A program made the translations under genes and the position numbers. Positions 8,257 to 17,225 of a stretch of DNA of 53,669 nucleotides are shown piece after piece. The notes under the pieces were generated by a model, which was not told the DNA's origin, made no database searches, and saw only the letters and a program-made list of their open reading frames with translations. Within the stretch, counting starts at the first letter, position 1, and every line of letters begins with the position of its first letter. This DNA comes from an uncultured Ruminococcus sp. GTDB lineage: Bacteria; Bacillota; Clostridia; Oscillospirales; Ruminococcaceae. Location of the stretch: contig CAMKMD010000022.1 of NCBI GenBank assembly GCA_946413815.1, forward strand, positions 1-53,669, written 5' to 3'.

Positions 8257-10185
8257 TCAAGAGACAGTTATTTTTCCGCCGTCCTCGCCGAGGAAGACAA
8301 TCTTTCCGCCCTCGGGAAGAGTAACCCTGCTGCCGTAATCCTTCATGTAGCTTGAATAGTGCAGCCTGTCAAAGCTGTCATAGACGTATACGGCTGCCTT
8401 TTCCGGTATCCCGAGGGTAACTGTCTTTCCGGCAAGCGACTCGCCTATGGTGTACCATGAAGCCTTCTTCGTCCTGAGGACTATGCTGTCCATGCCGTCC
8501 TCCAGAGCAGGTATGCTGTCCTCTGAGATGTATGTCAGATTTCCTGTCTCCTGCTTCAGCTTGTCTCCGTCACTGTCGCTGAATGCAGTTATGTCACTAA
8601 GGTCGCGGCTGCCGGGCATCACGGTATTGTAGGTGGTATGGTCCTCGTCCACGATGGTGCCGAGATTTGTATATCCGGGGAGCTCAGAAACGGTATTTAC
8701 CTTCACGGAAGGATATCCGGAATACATAACGCTTGAATACTTCTCGCTGAAAAGATAGTACTTCTTTCCGCTTCTCTCCTCCCATGCCTTCTGGGCCTTG
8801 TCGCTTACCTTCACATCCTCAGCTCTCTGATAGGCATATCCGTCTGACGGGAAGTAACCGAGCTCTCCGTAATCGCTGCAGCTGCTGACGGTGAAGCAGT
8901 CCTTTCCGTCAAAGCTCGTGAGCTTCATGGTCATATGGTCCCTGGACTCCACAGCCTTGCCCTTTCCGATGTTTCCGTCCACCTTCACGAAGGAATCCTC
9001 CGTGGTGTACATATAGTTGCTGACCGCCGCCATTTCCTCGGTGAGGTCCTCGATGCACATATATTTAAGCTCCGGGAATGTGATGCGCACCACCGAGCCA
9101 GATGAAACGTAGATGCCCTCGTATGCCGCGTACTTCTCCGGCACCTCAGTAAGGATATCCTTCGCTTCCGGTGCAGGATGCTCCACCTTTATTCCCTTTT
9201 CCTCAAGCGCCACATCAAGGAGGGCCTTTGCCAGCAGCTGGTCTGCCAGGCTGTTGCCGCCTGAGGAAAGCACGGATACGCTTATCTCCTCATCGGGAGC
9301 GACCACCAGCGAAGCGTGCTGATAATTGAGGTCGCCGCCCTTTTCTATGACCTGAACGCCTGCCTCTGCATAGTCCCGGCTTTCCACGGTATCCCAGCCG
9401 AGACCGAACTCCTCTGCGTACTCTCCCCCGATGTTTTTCTTCTTCATCTCGTTCTTGGCCTTCTCCGAGAGCAGCTCCGTGTTGCCGGTAAAGAAGACCT
9501 TTCCGAAGCGGCTGAGGTCGGCAGCGCTCGATATCACGCCGCCTGATGCCGAAGCCATGCAATAGTCCTCAGCGAACCAGGAGCCTGCGGTATATACTCC
9601 CGCCTGACCGGGCGCACGGAATGCGCTGCCGAGTGCAGTGCCCGTATCCTTCAGTCCCAGCGGAGTGCAGATGTGCTTTTCTATGTAGTCGGAAAAGCTC
9701 TCTCCGCTGACCTCCTCTATTACCAGTTCAAGGAGGGTGAAGCCATCGTTGCAGTATGCGGAGAAAGCTCCGGGGTCAGCCTTCAGCTTCTGTGTGCTGA
9801 GCTTTTCGAGAAGGGTGTCATGGGGGGCGGGGTCTCTGTCGTCAAAGAGCATGAAGTCCTCTCCCGTAGTGCCCATAAGCCCCGAGGTATGACTGAGGAG
9901 CATTCGGATAGTAATGTCCTTGTAGCGGCTGTCAGCCATGCGGAAATCCGGAAGATACTCCGTGACCGGAGCGTCAAGCTCAAGCTTGCCCTCGTCTGCC
10001 AGCTGCATGGCGGCAGCTGCTCCGAAGGTCTTGCTGACCGAGCCTATGCTGCTCACCGCAGTGCTGCTCTCAGCCGAATGAGAGGCAGCCTTATTCTCGT
10101 CTGCTCTTATAACGGACGAAGAGACAGAAGCAGCAGTCATTATCACAGCCGCTGCCGCAGCAGCAGTCCTGAATCTGTTTTTCAT
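8257..10185 (-). CDS. secreted serine hydrolase (beta-lactamase/class C PBP-like)
   Basis: The 642-residue protein starts at MKNRFRT, chosen by AAGGAGG. It has a signal peptide (about residues 1-28), then the catalytic SxxK motif (S49-V-S-K52) and a YxN motif (Y144-C-N146). The motif DEGKLELDAPVTEYLPDF is typical of the beta-lactamase/serine hydrolase family. From about residue 340 a long C-terminal region has no recognised domain. Oddly, the SxxK serine comes only about 20 residues after the signal peptide. Family members normally have 50-60 residues of beta-strands before it, so the N-terminal part of the fold appears missing or replaced. It sits in an ABC transporter/two-component operon; action on D-Ala peptides or an exported peptide is only a guess. 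Confidence 0.85.
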   Translation of the reverse strand: MKNRFRTAAAAAAVIMTAASVSSSVIRADENKAASHSAESSTAVSSIGSVSKTFGAAAAMQLADEGKLELDAPVTEYLPDFRMADSRYKDITIRMLLSHTSGLMGTTGEDFMLFDDRDPAPHDTLLEKLSTQKLKADPGAFSAYCNDGFTLLELVIEEVSGESFSDYIEKHICTPLGLKDTGTALGSAFRAPGQAGVYTAGSWFAEDYCMASASGGVISSAADLSRFGKVFFTGNTELLSEKAKNEMKKKNIGGEYAEEFGLGWDTVESRDYAEAGVQVIEKGGDLNYQHASLVVAPDEEISVSVLSSGGNSLADQLLAKALLDVALEEKGIKVEHPAPEAKDILTEVPEKYAAYEGIYVSSGSVVRITFPELKYMCIEDLTEEMAAVSNYMYTTEDSFVKVDGNIGKGKAVESRDHMTMKLTSFDGKDCFTVSSCSDYGELGYFPSDGYAYQRAEDVKVSDKAQKAWEERSGKKYYLFSEKYSSVMYSGYPSVKVNTVSELPGYTNLGTIVDEDHTTYNTVMPGSRDLSDITAFSDSDGDKLKQETGNLTYISEDSIPALEDGMDSIVLRTKKASWYTIGESLAGKTVTLGIPEKAAVYVYDSFDRLHYSSYMKDYGSRVTLPEGGKIVFLGEDGGKITVS

Positions 10186-10195
10186 ATTCTCCTCC

Positions 10196-12718
10196 TTACT
10201 CTGACATAAGCTCATATACCGATATCTTCTTTATCTTTCTTGCGCCGAAGTATGCGCAGCCGAAGCAGAACAGCAGCATGATGATATCTGCTGCAACAAG
10301 CGCAGCGGGACTTATTACCAGCTTTCCTATCAGCGAGCTTACGGAACCTGTCAGCGCAACTGCCAGAAGGGTCCCGAGTATTACTGCGATGATGGTCGCC
10401 GGGACTATCCTGAATGCCAGCTGCAGCATAAGCTCGTGTGAGGTATAGCCCATACCCTTCATTATGCCCAGATGTCTGCGCTGCTTCTTGATGGTCGCAG
10501 CCATGAGTATGAATATTATTATCATTACTACCACAGCAGCGATGACAGTGAAGATGATGGATGAAGCGGCAGTAGCCTTTCCGCTGTTTGCAAGCTGTGT
10601 ATCGAGTATCTCGGCAATGCTGAGGAAGGACTTCACGCGGAAATCGCTGTTGTTGCCTGTTATTACGGTATCGCCTGCGGTTATGGCGTATTCCACGCTG
10701 GTCACGCCGTATACAGACATAAGCTCCGCTATCCTCTTGTCGGCCGCAGCTCTTACTCTCTCCTCATAGCTTCCGGAGGCTTCTGCCTCGTCCTCCATAT
10801 CTGCAAGGCTCCTGCCGTAGGTAGTCGTGAGGTACTCCCTGAATTCCTCCCTGTCAGCCCCCTCCCTGAGGTATATCTCAATATTATGGGGCTCGTAGGT
10901 CGGGATGAGTCTCTTCATGCCGTCCTCGGTAAGATAGATGTTTCTGCCGCCGTTTGCAAGGGATGAAACGATGCCGGATACCATAAAGGTCTGCTGATTG
11001 CTGCCGTCCTTTAATACTATGGAATTGCCCACCTTTACATTGAGCTGTATCTGAGCCATTTTTGTTATCATCAGCTCATCATCCTTTTCCGGATATCTTC
11101 CGTCAAGGAGACTGAGGCACTCGGTCTCCGAGTAATCACGGAAAGCCTCTGCAAAGAGCATGTCATTATGCTCCGGCAGCTCTATAGTGCCTGTTATCGG
11201 ACAGTTGAGCAGCACCTTTCTCACCTCGGGGCGCTCTCTGAGTTCCTCCGCAAATGCCTCCGCATCTGTGGTATCAGTCACCTGCATACTTATGTCGCTC
11301 ATCTCGATGCCTGCAATGGTCTTTATGAATCCGTTGTCCAGACCGAAGCCCACGAACATGGTAAGACAGGTGATGACAGTCGCAGCAGCCAGTGTCAGAC
11401 AGGCTGCAAGGCCGAGGCTCTGCCAGATATTGTGCAGTGTCTCCTTCATGGCAAGGCGGAGATGTGCGCTGCCCTTCGTCTTCCGCAGGGGAAGGTGGTC
11501 CCTGCCGAAATGATGGTCTGAGATACCCTTGCGCAGAGCCATGACAGGCGGATACTTCCTTACCGACCATGACCTGATGAATGCTATGACTGAAACGAAT
11601 ATCAGAATGAATGCAGCCGAAACGGCAACGGGGAGCGTGCATCTGTCAAGAGTTCCCCGGTAGCCTGACATTATCTCTCCCATATGGAAGATAACTGGTG
11701 TCATTATACGGCATCCCAAAACTCCGGCCGCAATTCCCGCAGCAGCAATGATGATGTATTCAAGCATATAGGAGAATGCTATATTGCGGGAGGTATATCC
11801 GAGGGCTTCAAGCACTCCTATGGATTCAAGCTGTGATTTTATCTCCGTCGATATGCGGAACCATATCATGAAGGCCACGCAGACAGTGATGACAACAGCC
11901 ATAAGTATCATCATTACCAGTATCTCTTTAAGTGCAAGGGAGGCAGTCAGATCCATGCTGTCATAGTCGATCGCCGTACCGATCACATCATAGAATCTTT
12001 TGCCCGTCTCCTCTTCAAAGCACTTTTCATACTTCTGCATTACATGAAGGCCGGCATTTTTATGATCGTCCTCTGTATTGAACAGGAGCATCTGATACCT
12101 GTCAAGCACACCGCTCAGGGTATTGAAATCCTTTTCGCTGACGATCAGCTTGTATCCTAAAGCAGGCATACTGAAGAAGAATGAATCATAGAAGCCTGCA
12201 ACGGTAAAGGGGAAATGCCTTGTACCGCATACCACGTCAAAGGTGTCGCCGGCCCTGAGATCAAGGTTCTCCTTTGCCGAGAACGGAAGGTATACCGGAT
12301 GATCAAGGGCTGCGATCTCCTCATCGGAGAGACAGCCGTAGCGGACGAGCTTCTCGGTCTTTGCGTCCTCCTCCTCAGTTATGAAAGCCATATAGAGAGC
12401 CTTCTTCTCACCCTCCTTGTCGATATAGCGTGTGGACATATCATAGATGATCTCAGCACGGGCTGCATCCTCCACATTGTCCTGGTTTTCAAGGAGAGTC
12501 ATGAAGGAGGGATCGTACTCTCCGTCTGATATCATCATGAAGTTTTCCCATGCCTCAGTCTTTTCGATCATGTCCCTGAAGATGGTATTGGCGCTGGGAA
12601 AGGCTGCAAGGGACGAACCGAGGAGCATCATGCAGAACATGACGAGAAGTGCAAGGGATACGGCCTCAAATTTGTGCTTCTTTATATTGTTGAGTGAAAG
12701 CCTTAATATCTTTCCCAT
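10196..12718 (-). CDS. ABC transporter permease, FtsX/MacB-like
   Basis: The 840-residue membrane protein has an N-terminal helix (about 17-40), a large extracytoplasmic domain, and a first FtsX-like helix cluster (about 265-395). A second large domain and a C-terminal FtsX cluster (about 690-830) follow. The sequence GVLEALGYTSRNIAFSYMLEY and the near repeat GIMKGMGYTSHELMLQLAFR mark the two FtsX repeats. Such permeases move lipids or peptides or transmit mechanical signals rather than import nutrients (family knowledge). It starts 6 bases after the ATPase stop and ends 10 bases before the serine hydrolase start. Two large external domains fit an extracellular sensing or extrusion role. Confidence 0.9.
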   Translation of the reverse strand: MGKILRLSLNNIKKHKFEAVSLALLVMFCMMLLGSSLAAFPSANTIFRDMIEKTEAWENFMMISDGEYDPSFMTLLENQDNVEDAARAEIIYDMSTRYIDKEGEKKALYMAFITEEEDAKTEKLVRYGCLSDEEIAALDHPVYLPFSAKENLDLRAGDTFDVVCGTRHFPFTVAGFYDSFFFSMPALGYKLIVSEKDFNTLSGVLDRYQMLLFNTEDDHKNAGLHVMQKYEKCFEEETGKRFYDVIGTAIDYDSMDLTASLALKEILVMMILMAVVITVCVAFMIWFRISTEIKSQLESIGVLEALGYTSRNIAFSYMLEYIIIAAAGIAAGVLGCRIMTPVIFHMGEIMSGYRGTLDRCTLPVAVSAAFILIFVSVIAFIRSWSVRKYPPVMALRKGISDHHFGRDHLPLRKTKGSAHLRLAMKETLHNIWQSLGLAACLTLAAATVITCLTMFVGFGLDNGFIKTIAGIEMSDISMQVTDTTDAEAFAEELRERPEVRKVLLNCPITGTIELPEHNDMLFAEAFRDYSETECLSLLDGRYPEKDDELMITKMAQIQLNVKVGNSIVLKDGSNQQTFMVSGIVSSLANGGRNIYLTEDGMKRLIPTYEPHNIEIYLREGADREEFREYLTTTYGRSLADMEDEAEASGSYEERVRAAADKRIAELMSVYGVTSVEYAITAGDTVITGNNSDFRVKSFLSIAEILDTQLANSGKATAASSIIFTVIAAVVVMIIIFILMAATIKKQRRHLGIMKGMGYTSHELMLQLAFRIVPATIIAVILGTLLAVALTGSVSSLIGKLVISPAALVAADIIMLLFCFGCAYFGARKIKKISVYELMSE

Positions 12719-12724
12719 TATACG

Positions 12725-13486
12725 TCACCATCCCATCCTGTCAAGGAAGGCCTGGAGACCGTCACGGCGCTCCCTGATATCATCAGTGCCGTATTCCGGC
12801 ATCCTGTGCTCGCCGACGATGTTTCCGTCCTCAAGGAAGATGACACGGGTGCCCCTGAGGGCAGTCTTTATGTCGTGTGTGACCATAACGATACACTGGC
12901 CGTTCTTGTGCATCTCCGTGAAGATATCGAGCACATCGGCACTGGCAGAGGAATTGAGGCTTCCTGTGGGCTCATCGGCAAATACTATCTCCGGATCGTT
13001 GATTATGGCCCTGACGATGCCTATTCTCTGGCACTCACCGCCGGAGAGCTGATTGGGATACTTCTTCCACAGCTCCTCGCCGATGCCTACCTTTTTCAGG
13101 AGGCTCTCCACCTTGCTCACAAGCTCCTTTGAGTTCTTCTGAGCGGCAAGAGCGCCTGTCATGACGTTGTCGAAGACCGTCATGCTGTCAAGTAGGTAGA
13201 TGCTCTGGAATACAAAGCCGCATCTCTTTCTGCGGAACATGGCGAGCTGATCGGTATTGAGGCCGGAGATATCCTCATCCCCGTAGAATACCTTTCCGAG
13301 GGTGGGCTTGTCCATGCCGGAAAGGGTATACAGAAGGGTGGTCTTGCCGGAGCCCGAAGCACCCATTATGACAGTAAGATCCTTCTTATCTATCTCAAGA
13401 TCGAGATTCTTTATTACGTGCTGCTGAATGCCGCCGTTTGAAAAGGATTTGCACAGCTTTTCCGTGCGAAGTACAGAAGAACTCAT
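12725..13486 (-). CDS. ABC transporter ATP-binding protein, LolD/MacB-like
   Basis: The 253-residue ATPase has Walker A GASGSGKTT, Q-loop FVFQSIYLLDSMTV, signature LSGGECQR, Walker B IVFADEPTGSL and the switch MVTHD. It belongs to the MacB/LolD/FtsE group that pairs with FtsX-like permeases, and its partner follows 6 bases later. The ATG follows AAAGGAG. It is the first gene of the five-gene operon whose promoter region contains three GATAAG direct repeats. Confidence 0.95.
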   Translation of the reverse strand: MSSSVLRTEKLCKSFSNGGIQQHVIKNLDLEIDKKDLTVIMGASGSGKTTLLYTLSGMDKPTLGKVFYGDEDISGLNTDQLAMFRRKRCGFVFQSIYLLDSMTVFDNVMTGALAAQKNSKELVSKVESLLKKVGIGEELWKKYPNQLSGGECQRIGIVRAIINDPEIVFADEPTGSLNSSASADVLDIFTEMHKNGQCIVMVTHDIKTALRGTRVIFLEDGNIVGEHRMPEYGTDDIRERRDGLQAFLDRMGW

Positions 13487-13524
13487 AATATCGCTCCTTT
13501 GGGTATAGTGTGGTTTAGTCTGTG

Positions 13525-13595
13525 ATTATATTATACAACATCTTCCGGAAAAAGTCCTTATCAAAAGCCTAACAAATTCTTATCATTTTCTTATC
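13525..13595 (-). promoter_or_regulatory. operon promoter with three GATAAG direct repeats
   Basis: Overlapping TATAAT boxes (13525-13530 and 13530-13535) have no good -35 hexamer. Instead GATAAG (minus strand) occurs at 13557-13562, 13579-13584 and 13590-13595. The spacings are 22 and 11 bp, and the proximal copy overlaps the -35 position. This is the layout of an OmpR-type activator site. Confidence 0.6.
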
Positions 13596-13639
13596 TGTTA
13601 ATAACAACTCTGTGTTGTAATCAATTATACCATCTCCAC

Positions 13640-13850
13640 CCCCGTGCGTCAAGAATCCCCTGGCAGACTGATATTGAGGGCTCTGCCCTCAAACTCCCGC
13701 CTAAGGGACTCGTCCCTTAGGAATCCCACTGCAAGATCGGCCCTCCCCATGAATGGGGAGGGCCGATCTTGGAATGAGAGTCCAGAGAGGCGGAGCCTCT
13801 TTGGCAGGGGTGTGGGGGCAGCGCCCCCACTGTCATCCTGCCGGAGACAA
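13640..13850. repeat. multi-hairpin intergenic repeat
   Basis: At least five consecutive perfect stems lie in a gene-free stretch. They are TTGAGGGC/GCCCTCAA (13675-13692), CTAAGGGAC/GTCCCTTAG (13701-13720), a 16-bp stem at 13732-13770, AGAGGC/GCCTCT (13786-13800) and GTGGGGGC/GCCCCCAC (13812-13830). The style and the phrase tccagag...gaGCCTCT match the region at 5990-6060. Confidence 0.65.
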
Positions 13851-13876
13851 AAAGAAAGAACCGCCCGCAGGCGGTT
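13850..13876 (-). terminator. rho-independent terminator after the dockerin gene
   Basis: On the minus strand AACCGCC-tgcg-GGCGGTT is followed by CTTTCTTTTT, 18 bases past the stop codon. Confidence 0.8.
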
Positions 13877-13894
13877 CTCCCTCTCTTGCTGTTA

Positions 13895-15838
13895 TCAGTC
13901 GGTCTTGATAATACCAGCATCGATCTTCTGGATGGTAACGGCGTCGCCGCCTGTAAGGCCTTCGATGCCGTCAATATCTGAAAGTATGCGCTGCTTTGCT
14001 GTCATGGGGTACTTGTTCTGATTGGAGATGAACTGCAATACCTTTACGGAATCGGCAACATTGACCTTTCCGTCCGTATTTGCATCGCCCTTCCTGTCAT
14101 CTGCGGTTATCGTCTCTTTCTGCTCTGCGGATGCAGAACCCGCCGCAACGGGATCTCCCTCAACAACACGGAATTTGAACCAGGCTTCGGAAGTCCAGCC
14201 GTTATCCGGGAGGGCGAAATCGACCTCTCCTCTGCAGGGTTTCCCGGGAATGATCTCATAGGTTGTGTTTCCGTTTTCACGGCTTATTTCCTTTACCTCA
14301 ATGAAGCAGCCGTCCATATCGTAGGTAAAGTCATCGCTGTGTCCGAATACCCTGACCGTTATATGATGACCCGTGTCCGGTATGGTAACTGTCCTTGACT
14401 GACCTACTGCCATCTCAACATCCGGCAGCTTTTTCACATTTTCGGAAGTCTCCTGTGTATCGCCGGGTTCTTCGGCAATCACCTCAGGGACATCCTCGGG
14501 CTCCTCCGGAAGCTCTTCATTCACGGGCTCCTCCTCAGGCGCCTCGATCAACTCCCTCACCTCTTCTTCAGTGACTTCCTCCCTTACGTCCACAAAAACG
14601 CCGGAGTCAATTGTAACCATGAAGTTCGAGAGATAGAAGGCAGGCTCAAACCTGCATATCTGTTTAGTAGTGAGCTTGTATGTGGTGTAGTCTCCACTCC
14701 GGCTCAGTTCCTCGATCTCCACGAACTTGCCCTCAGAATCAATGGTATATTCGTCCCCCTGCCCATACACCTTTATCATCGGCCGATAGCCGTATCCGTA
14801 AACCATCATGGTCGTGAAATCTCCCACGATCACATCTTCATCCGGCTTCTGTACAATGTTTGCTCCGCCGCACTTTGTCGCCGTTGTCTCCTCCTCTTCG
14901 GGAACAACGATGAATTTCACGTTCTCATCCGTCTCCCTGTCATCGGAAGCAACGATAAGGGTGAACTCTCCGGGGGTATTGGCCTTCAGGCGATAGAAAG
15001 CCTCGTCGCTCTCCTCCCTCAGCATCTCGTAGGACATAACACCGTTATCAGTGCCACCCAGTGCGATATTCTCACCGGGCACGCAGATTATCATATCATC
15101 CCCCGCCGTGATAAGAGTGCCGTCCTCAGCTAAAAGGTCATAGGGCACAATGTTCTCGTCATCAACAACGATAGTCCTGCTGCAGGAAGTATTGCCCTCG
15201 CCGAAGCCTATACCGGTGCTGGAATCCGTATACACATAATAGTTTTCAGCCGCATCATGGCTGACAGTATACTGTCCCTCCCCCTCGTTCATGGGGACAG
15301 CTATGGTCACGGTGCCCTCGCCGCTGACCCATTCGGAAACGATGCGGGGCTCTGATGAATTATATCGTACAAGGGCCTTTATGCCGCTTACAGGCTCGCC
15401 GGCAAGGTCCTCGAAACGCACGTTGACAGTACAGGCAGTGATGTATTCTCCGGAGGCCGTGTCCCTGCAGTGTAGAGTTGTTCCCTCAGGGATAAAGGGC
15501 TTTTCGGAAATGCTGTTCCAGCCGTCGATGGTCCCCTCAAACCATATATCCGTGCAGCCGTCAAAAGCTCCCTCAGCTATGGCAGTAACAGGCCAGCTGC
15601 CGGCAGCTGTCTCTATCGCAGCAGCTATGTGTATCTCCGTACCGGGGGTCTCCATGCCAGTAACCTCCGAATGGTCGCCGTATAAAGCATAGACCGTGCC
15701 GTCAATGGTGACGGTATCTGCAGCGTCTGCTGCATAAGCAGACATCAGTGCGGGCGTCCTGCTTACCGTGTACGACGGTGCCGCCGTAAGTGTGAGTGCT
15801 GCTGCCATTGCGGCAGCAATTAACCTTCTTGTTCTCAT
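13895..15838 (-). CDS. secreted dockerin protein with tandem beta-sandwich modules
   Basis: The 647-residue protein has a signal peptide (cut near AYAAD) and a short LRR-5-like segment (AIAEGAFDGCTDIWFEG). A Cna-B-like module (CTVNVRFEDLAGEPVSG) follows. Two related modules flank a Glu/Pro-rich linker; each has a Y/F-x-D-x(2)-G-x-F-x-E/K pattern (YTIDSEGKFVEIEELSRSGD and FTYDMDGCFIEVKEISRENG). It ends in a dockerin with GDANTDGKVNVADSVKVLQ and a second repeat starting DIDGIEGLTGGDAVTIQ. This dockerin matches the GH9 protein's dockerin and differs from the other four in the window. No catalytic domain is seen. The start follows GGGAGGG. A perfect palindrome lies in the leader. Confidence 0.85.
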   Translation of the reverse strand: MRTRRLIAAAMAAALTLTAAPSYTVSRTPALMSAYAADAADTVTIDGTVYALYGDHSEVTGMETPGTEIHIAAAIETAAGSWPVTAIAEGAFDGCTDIWFEGTIDGWNSISEKPFIPEGTTLHCRDTASGEYITACTVNVRFEDLAGEPVSGIKALVRYNSSEPRIVSEWVSGEGTVTIAVPMNEGEGQYTVSHDAAENYYVYTDSSTGIGFGEGNTSCSRTIVVDDENIVPYDLLAEDGTLITAGDDMIICVPGENIALGGTDNGVMSYEMLREESDEAFYRLKANTPGEFTLIVASDDRETDENVKFIVVPEEEETTATKCGGANIVQKPDEDVIVGDFTTMMVYGYGYRPMIKVYGQGDEYTIDSEGKFVEIEELSRSGDYTTYKLTTKQICRFEPAFYLSNFMVTIDSGVFVDVREEVTEEEVRELIEAPEEEPVNEELPEEPEDVPEVIAEEPGDTQETSENVKKLPDVEMAVGQSRTVTIPDTGHHITVRVFGHSDDFTYDMDGCFIEVKEISRENGNTTYEIIPGKPCRGEVDFALPDNGWTSEAWFKFRVVEGDPVAAGSASAEQKETITADDRKGDANTDGKVNVADSVKVLQFISNQNKYPMTAKQRILSDIDGIEGLTGGDAVTIQKIDAGIIKTD

Positions 15839-15873
15839 AAGTTTTCCCTCCCATGAAATGTATTGTTTTCTAC

Positions 15874-15889
15874 GGATAATGAATTATCC
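15874..15889. promoter_or_regulatory. perfect palindrome upstream of the dockerin gene
   Basis: GGATAATGAATTATCC has 7-bp arms and lies about 36 bases before the ATG. A second palindrome, CGTTATAACG, lies just upstream near 15898-15907. They may be operators or leader stem-loops. Confidence 0.4.
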
Positions 15890-16045
15890 TTTCACCCGTT
15901 ATAACGAACGATGACGGCGTTATGTGCGGTGATACGGAAAAACAATTAAATCTTTGTAGACCTGCCCAAAAACAAAAGCCCAGATTTATGCAGGAAGTAC
16001 AAAAAAGCCCGTGCATCATAAGACGGATACCCATATAAAAGTTTT

Positions 16046-16075
16046 GCCCCTGAGTGTTACAAAGCATTCAGGGGC
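16046..16075 (-). terminator. terminator after the small membrane protein gene
   Basis: GCCCCTGAATG and CACTCAGGGGC pair across an 8-base loop on the minus strand and are followed by AAAACTTTTA. Confidence 0.55.
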
Positions 16076-16104
16076 ATTGTGCAAATTTATGCTGCTAAGA
16101 TAAA

Positions 16105-16329
16105 TCAGAATTCATCGTGCAAAAAGAAAGCAACTATGCTATTTACATAACGGCAGAGTATCCGTTCTTCAAAATATGCTGCTCCGATAACTGATATGAC
16201 CGATAAAATTATATTCAACACCAAAAATTCAATAAAATGGAATATGAGAAAAATTGCAATGAAGGCAAGGATAATGAAACATAAAAAGTTTGTCAAACCA
16301 TAAATAGTTCCTTTTTGATTCTCATTCAT
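16105..16329 (-). CDS. small two-helix membrane protein
   Basis: The 74-residue protein has two hydrophobic helices (about residues 9-32 and 36-55) and a short charged tail; no family is recognised. The start MNENQKGTIYG was chosen because GAGGTG lies 6 bases upstream. A longer frame starting at 16359 begins only about 8 bases after the predicted transcription start and has no room for a ribosome site. It has its own strong promoter and terminator, so it is a single-gene unit downstream of the tetR-like gene. Function unknown. Confidence 0.6.
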   Translation of the reverse strand: MNENQKGTIYGLTNFLCFIILAFIAIFLIFHFIEFLVLNIILSVISVIGAAYFEERILCRYVNSIVAFFLHDEF

Positions 16330-16373
16330 ATCTTTCACCTCATAGCAGTAAATTCCCATTTATGTTAGTAACA

Positions 16374-16402
16374 ATTATAGCACGGCATCGAAGTTCTGTC
16401 AA
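16374..16402 (-). promoter_or_regulatory. consensus promoter of the small membrane protein gene
   Basis: TTGACA (16397-16402), 17 bases and TATAAT (16374-16379) form a perfect sigma-A consensus on the minus strand. Confidence 0.8.
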
Positions 16403-16447
16403 TAAAAACGCCATAGTACTTCTGACTGCATATCAGAAATACTATGG
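16403..16447 (-). terminator. terminator of the TetR-family gene
   Basis: CCATAGTATTTCTGA and TCAGAAGTACTATGG form a 15-bp stem with one mismatch on the minus strand, followed by CGTTTTTATT. The T-run abuts the next gene's -35 box. Confidence 0.8.
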
Positions 16448-16495
16448 CTATAGCTTCTTTATCAGCACCGTAAATACAACGCACGGACCTGCCTT

Positions 16496-17077
16496 TTATT
16501 TTTTCGGCTCCTGAAGGGCCTGCTTTGCGATATTGCTGTCAAGAGCGGCAATATTCCGTGCGATGAGCTCCTGCGGCTCCTCGAATCCGCCCTGCACCCA
16601 TTTTGAGATGACCGCAAGACATCCCTGCGCGCGGTAGCAGCTGATAAAGGCCAGCTCCTTGTCGTTTATATCCCTGCCGGTCTTTTCGCTGCCGATCTGA
16701 AGAAACACACCCTCGATCATATGGCTGAGTTTACCGCGCAGCTGTCCTGTCGCATTCGGGCTGAATATCATGCGGTAGATAGTGCGGTTCTCAGAGACAG
16801 TGCTGAGAAGATGGGAAAAGAATTTCTCTGCCGGCAGCTCTGCAAGACTGAGCGCAAGCAGCCCGAGCTCCGTAAGTGTATCCGTCTCGATCCGGTCATA
16901 GAGATCATAGACATCAAGGAAATGCTTGTAGAAGGTAACACGGTTCACATCGGCCTTGTCAGCGATCTCCTGCACCGTTACCTTGTGCAGCTGTTTTTCG
17001 GTAAGAAGCTCCGCAAGCGCATCACGCAGGGCTCTCTGTGTTTTGAGCGTGCGGCGGTCAGTGGTCTTTCCTGTCAT
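16496..17077 (-). CDS. TetR/AcrR-family transcriptional regulator
   Basis: The 193-residue protein has a typical TetR helix-turn-helix, VTVQEIADKADVNRVTFYKHF, at about residues 33-54. A helical ligand-binding domain follows. The C-terminal half resembles the TetR_C_7 type seen with dihydroxyacetone kinase activator-like regulators (uncertain). GAGGAA precedes the ATG. No obvious target lies next to it: downstream is the small membrane protein, upstream the sigma/anti-sigma operon. The target and ligand are unknown. Confidence 0.88.
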   Translation of the reverse strand: MTGKTTDRRTLKTQRALRDALAELLTEKQLHKVTVQEIADKADVNRVTFYKHFLDVYDLYDRIETDTLTELGLLALSLAELPAEKFFSHLLSTVSENRTIYRMIFSPNATGQLRGKLSHMIEGVFLQIGSEKTGRDINDKELAFISCYRAQGCLAVISKWVQGGFEEPQELIARNIAALDSNIAKQALQEPKK

Positions 17078-17225
17078 TTCAGGTTCCTCATTTCTGATTT
17101 GGTGTTATTATTATACCACATAACGGAAAAGGAATCAAGCGGCAGCATGAGAAATATGGCAGCTGAAAAGGCAGCCGCCCGTCAATGCCGGACAGCTGCC
17201 CCTCCTCGCCTGTATCTGTCAGATA

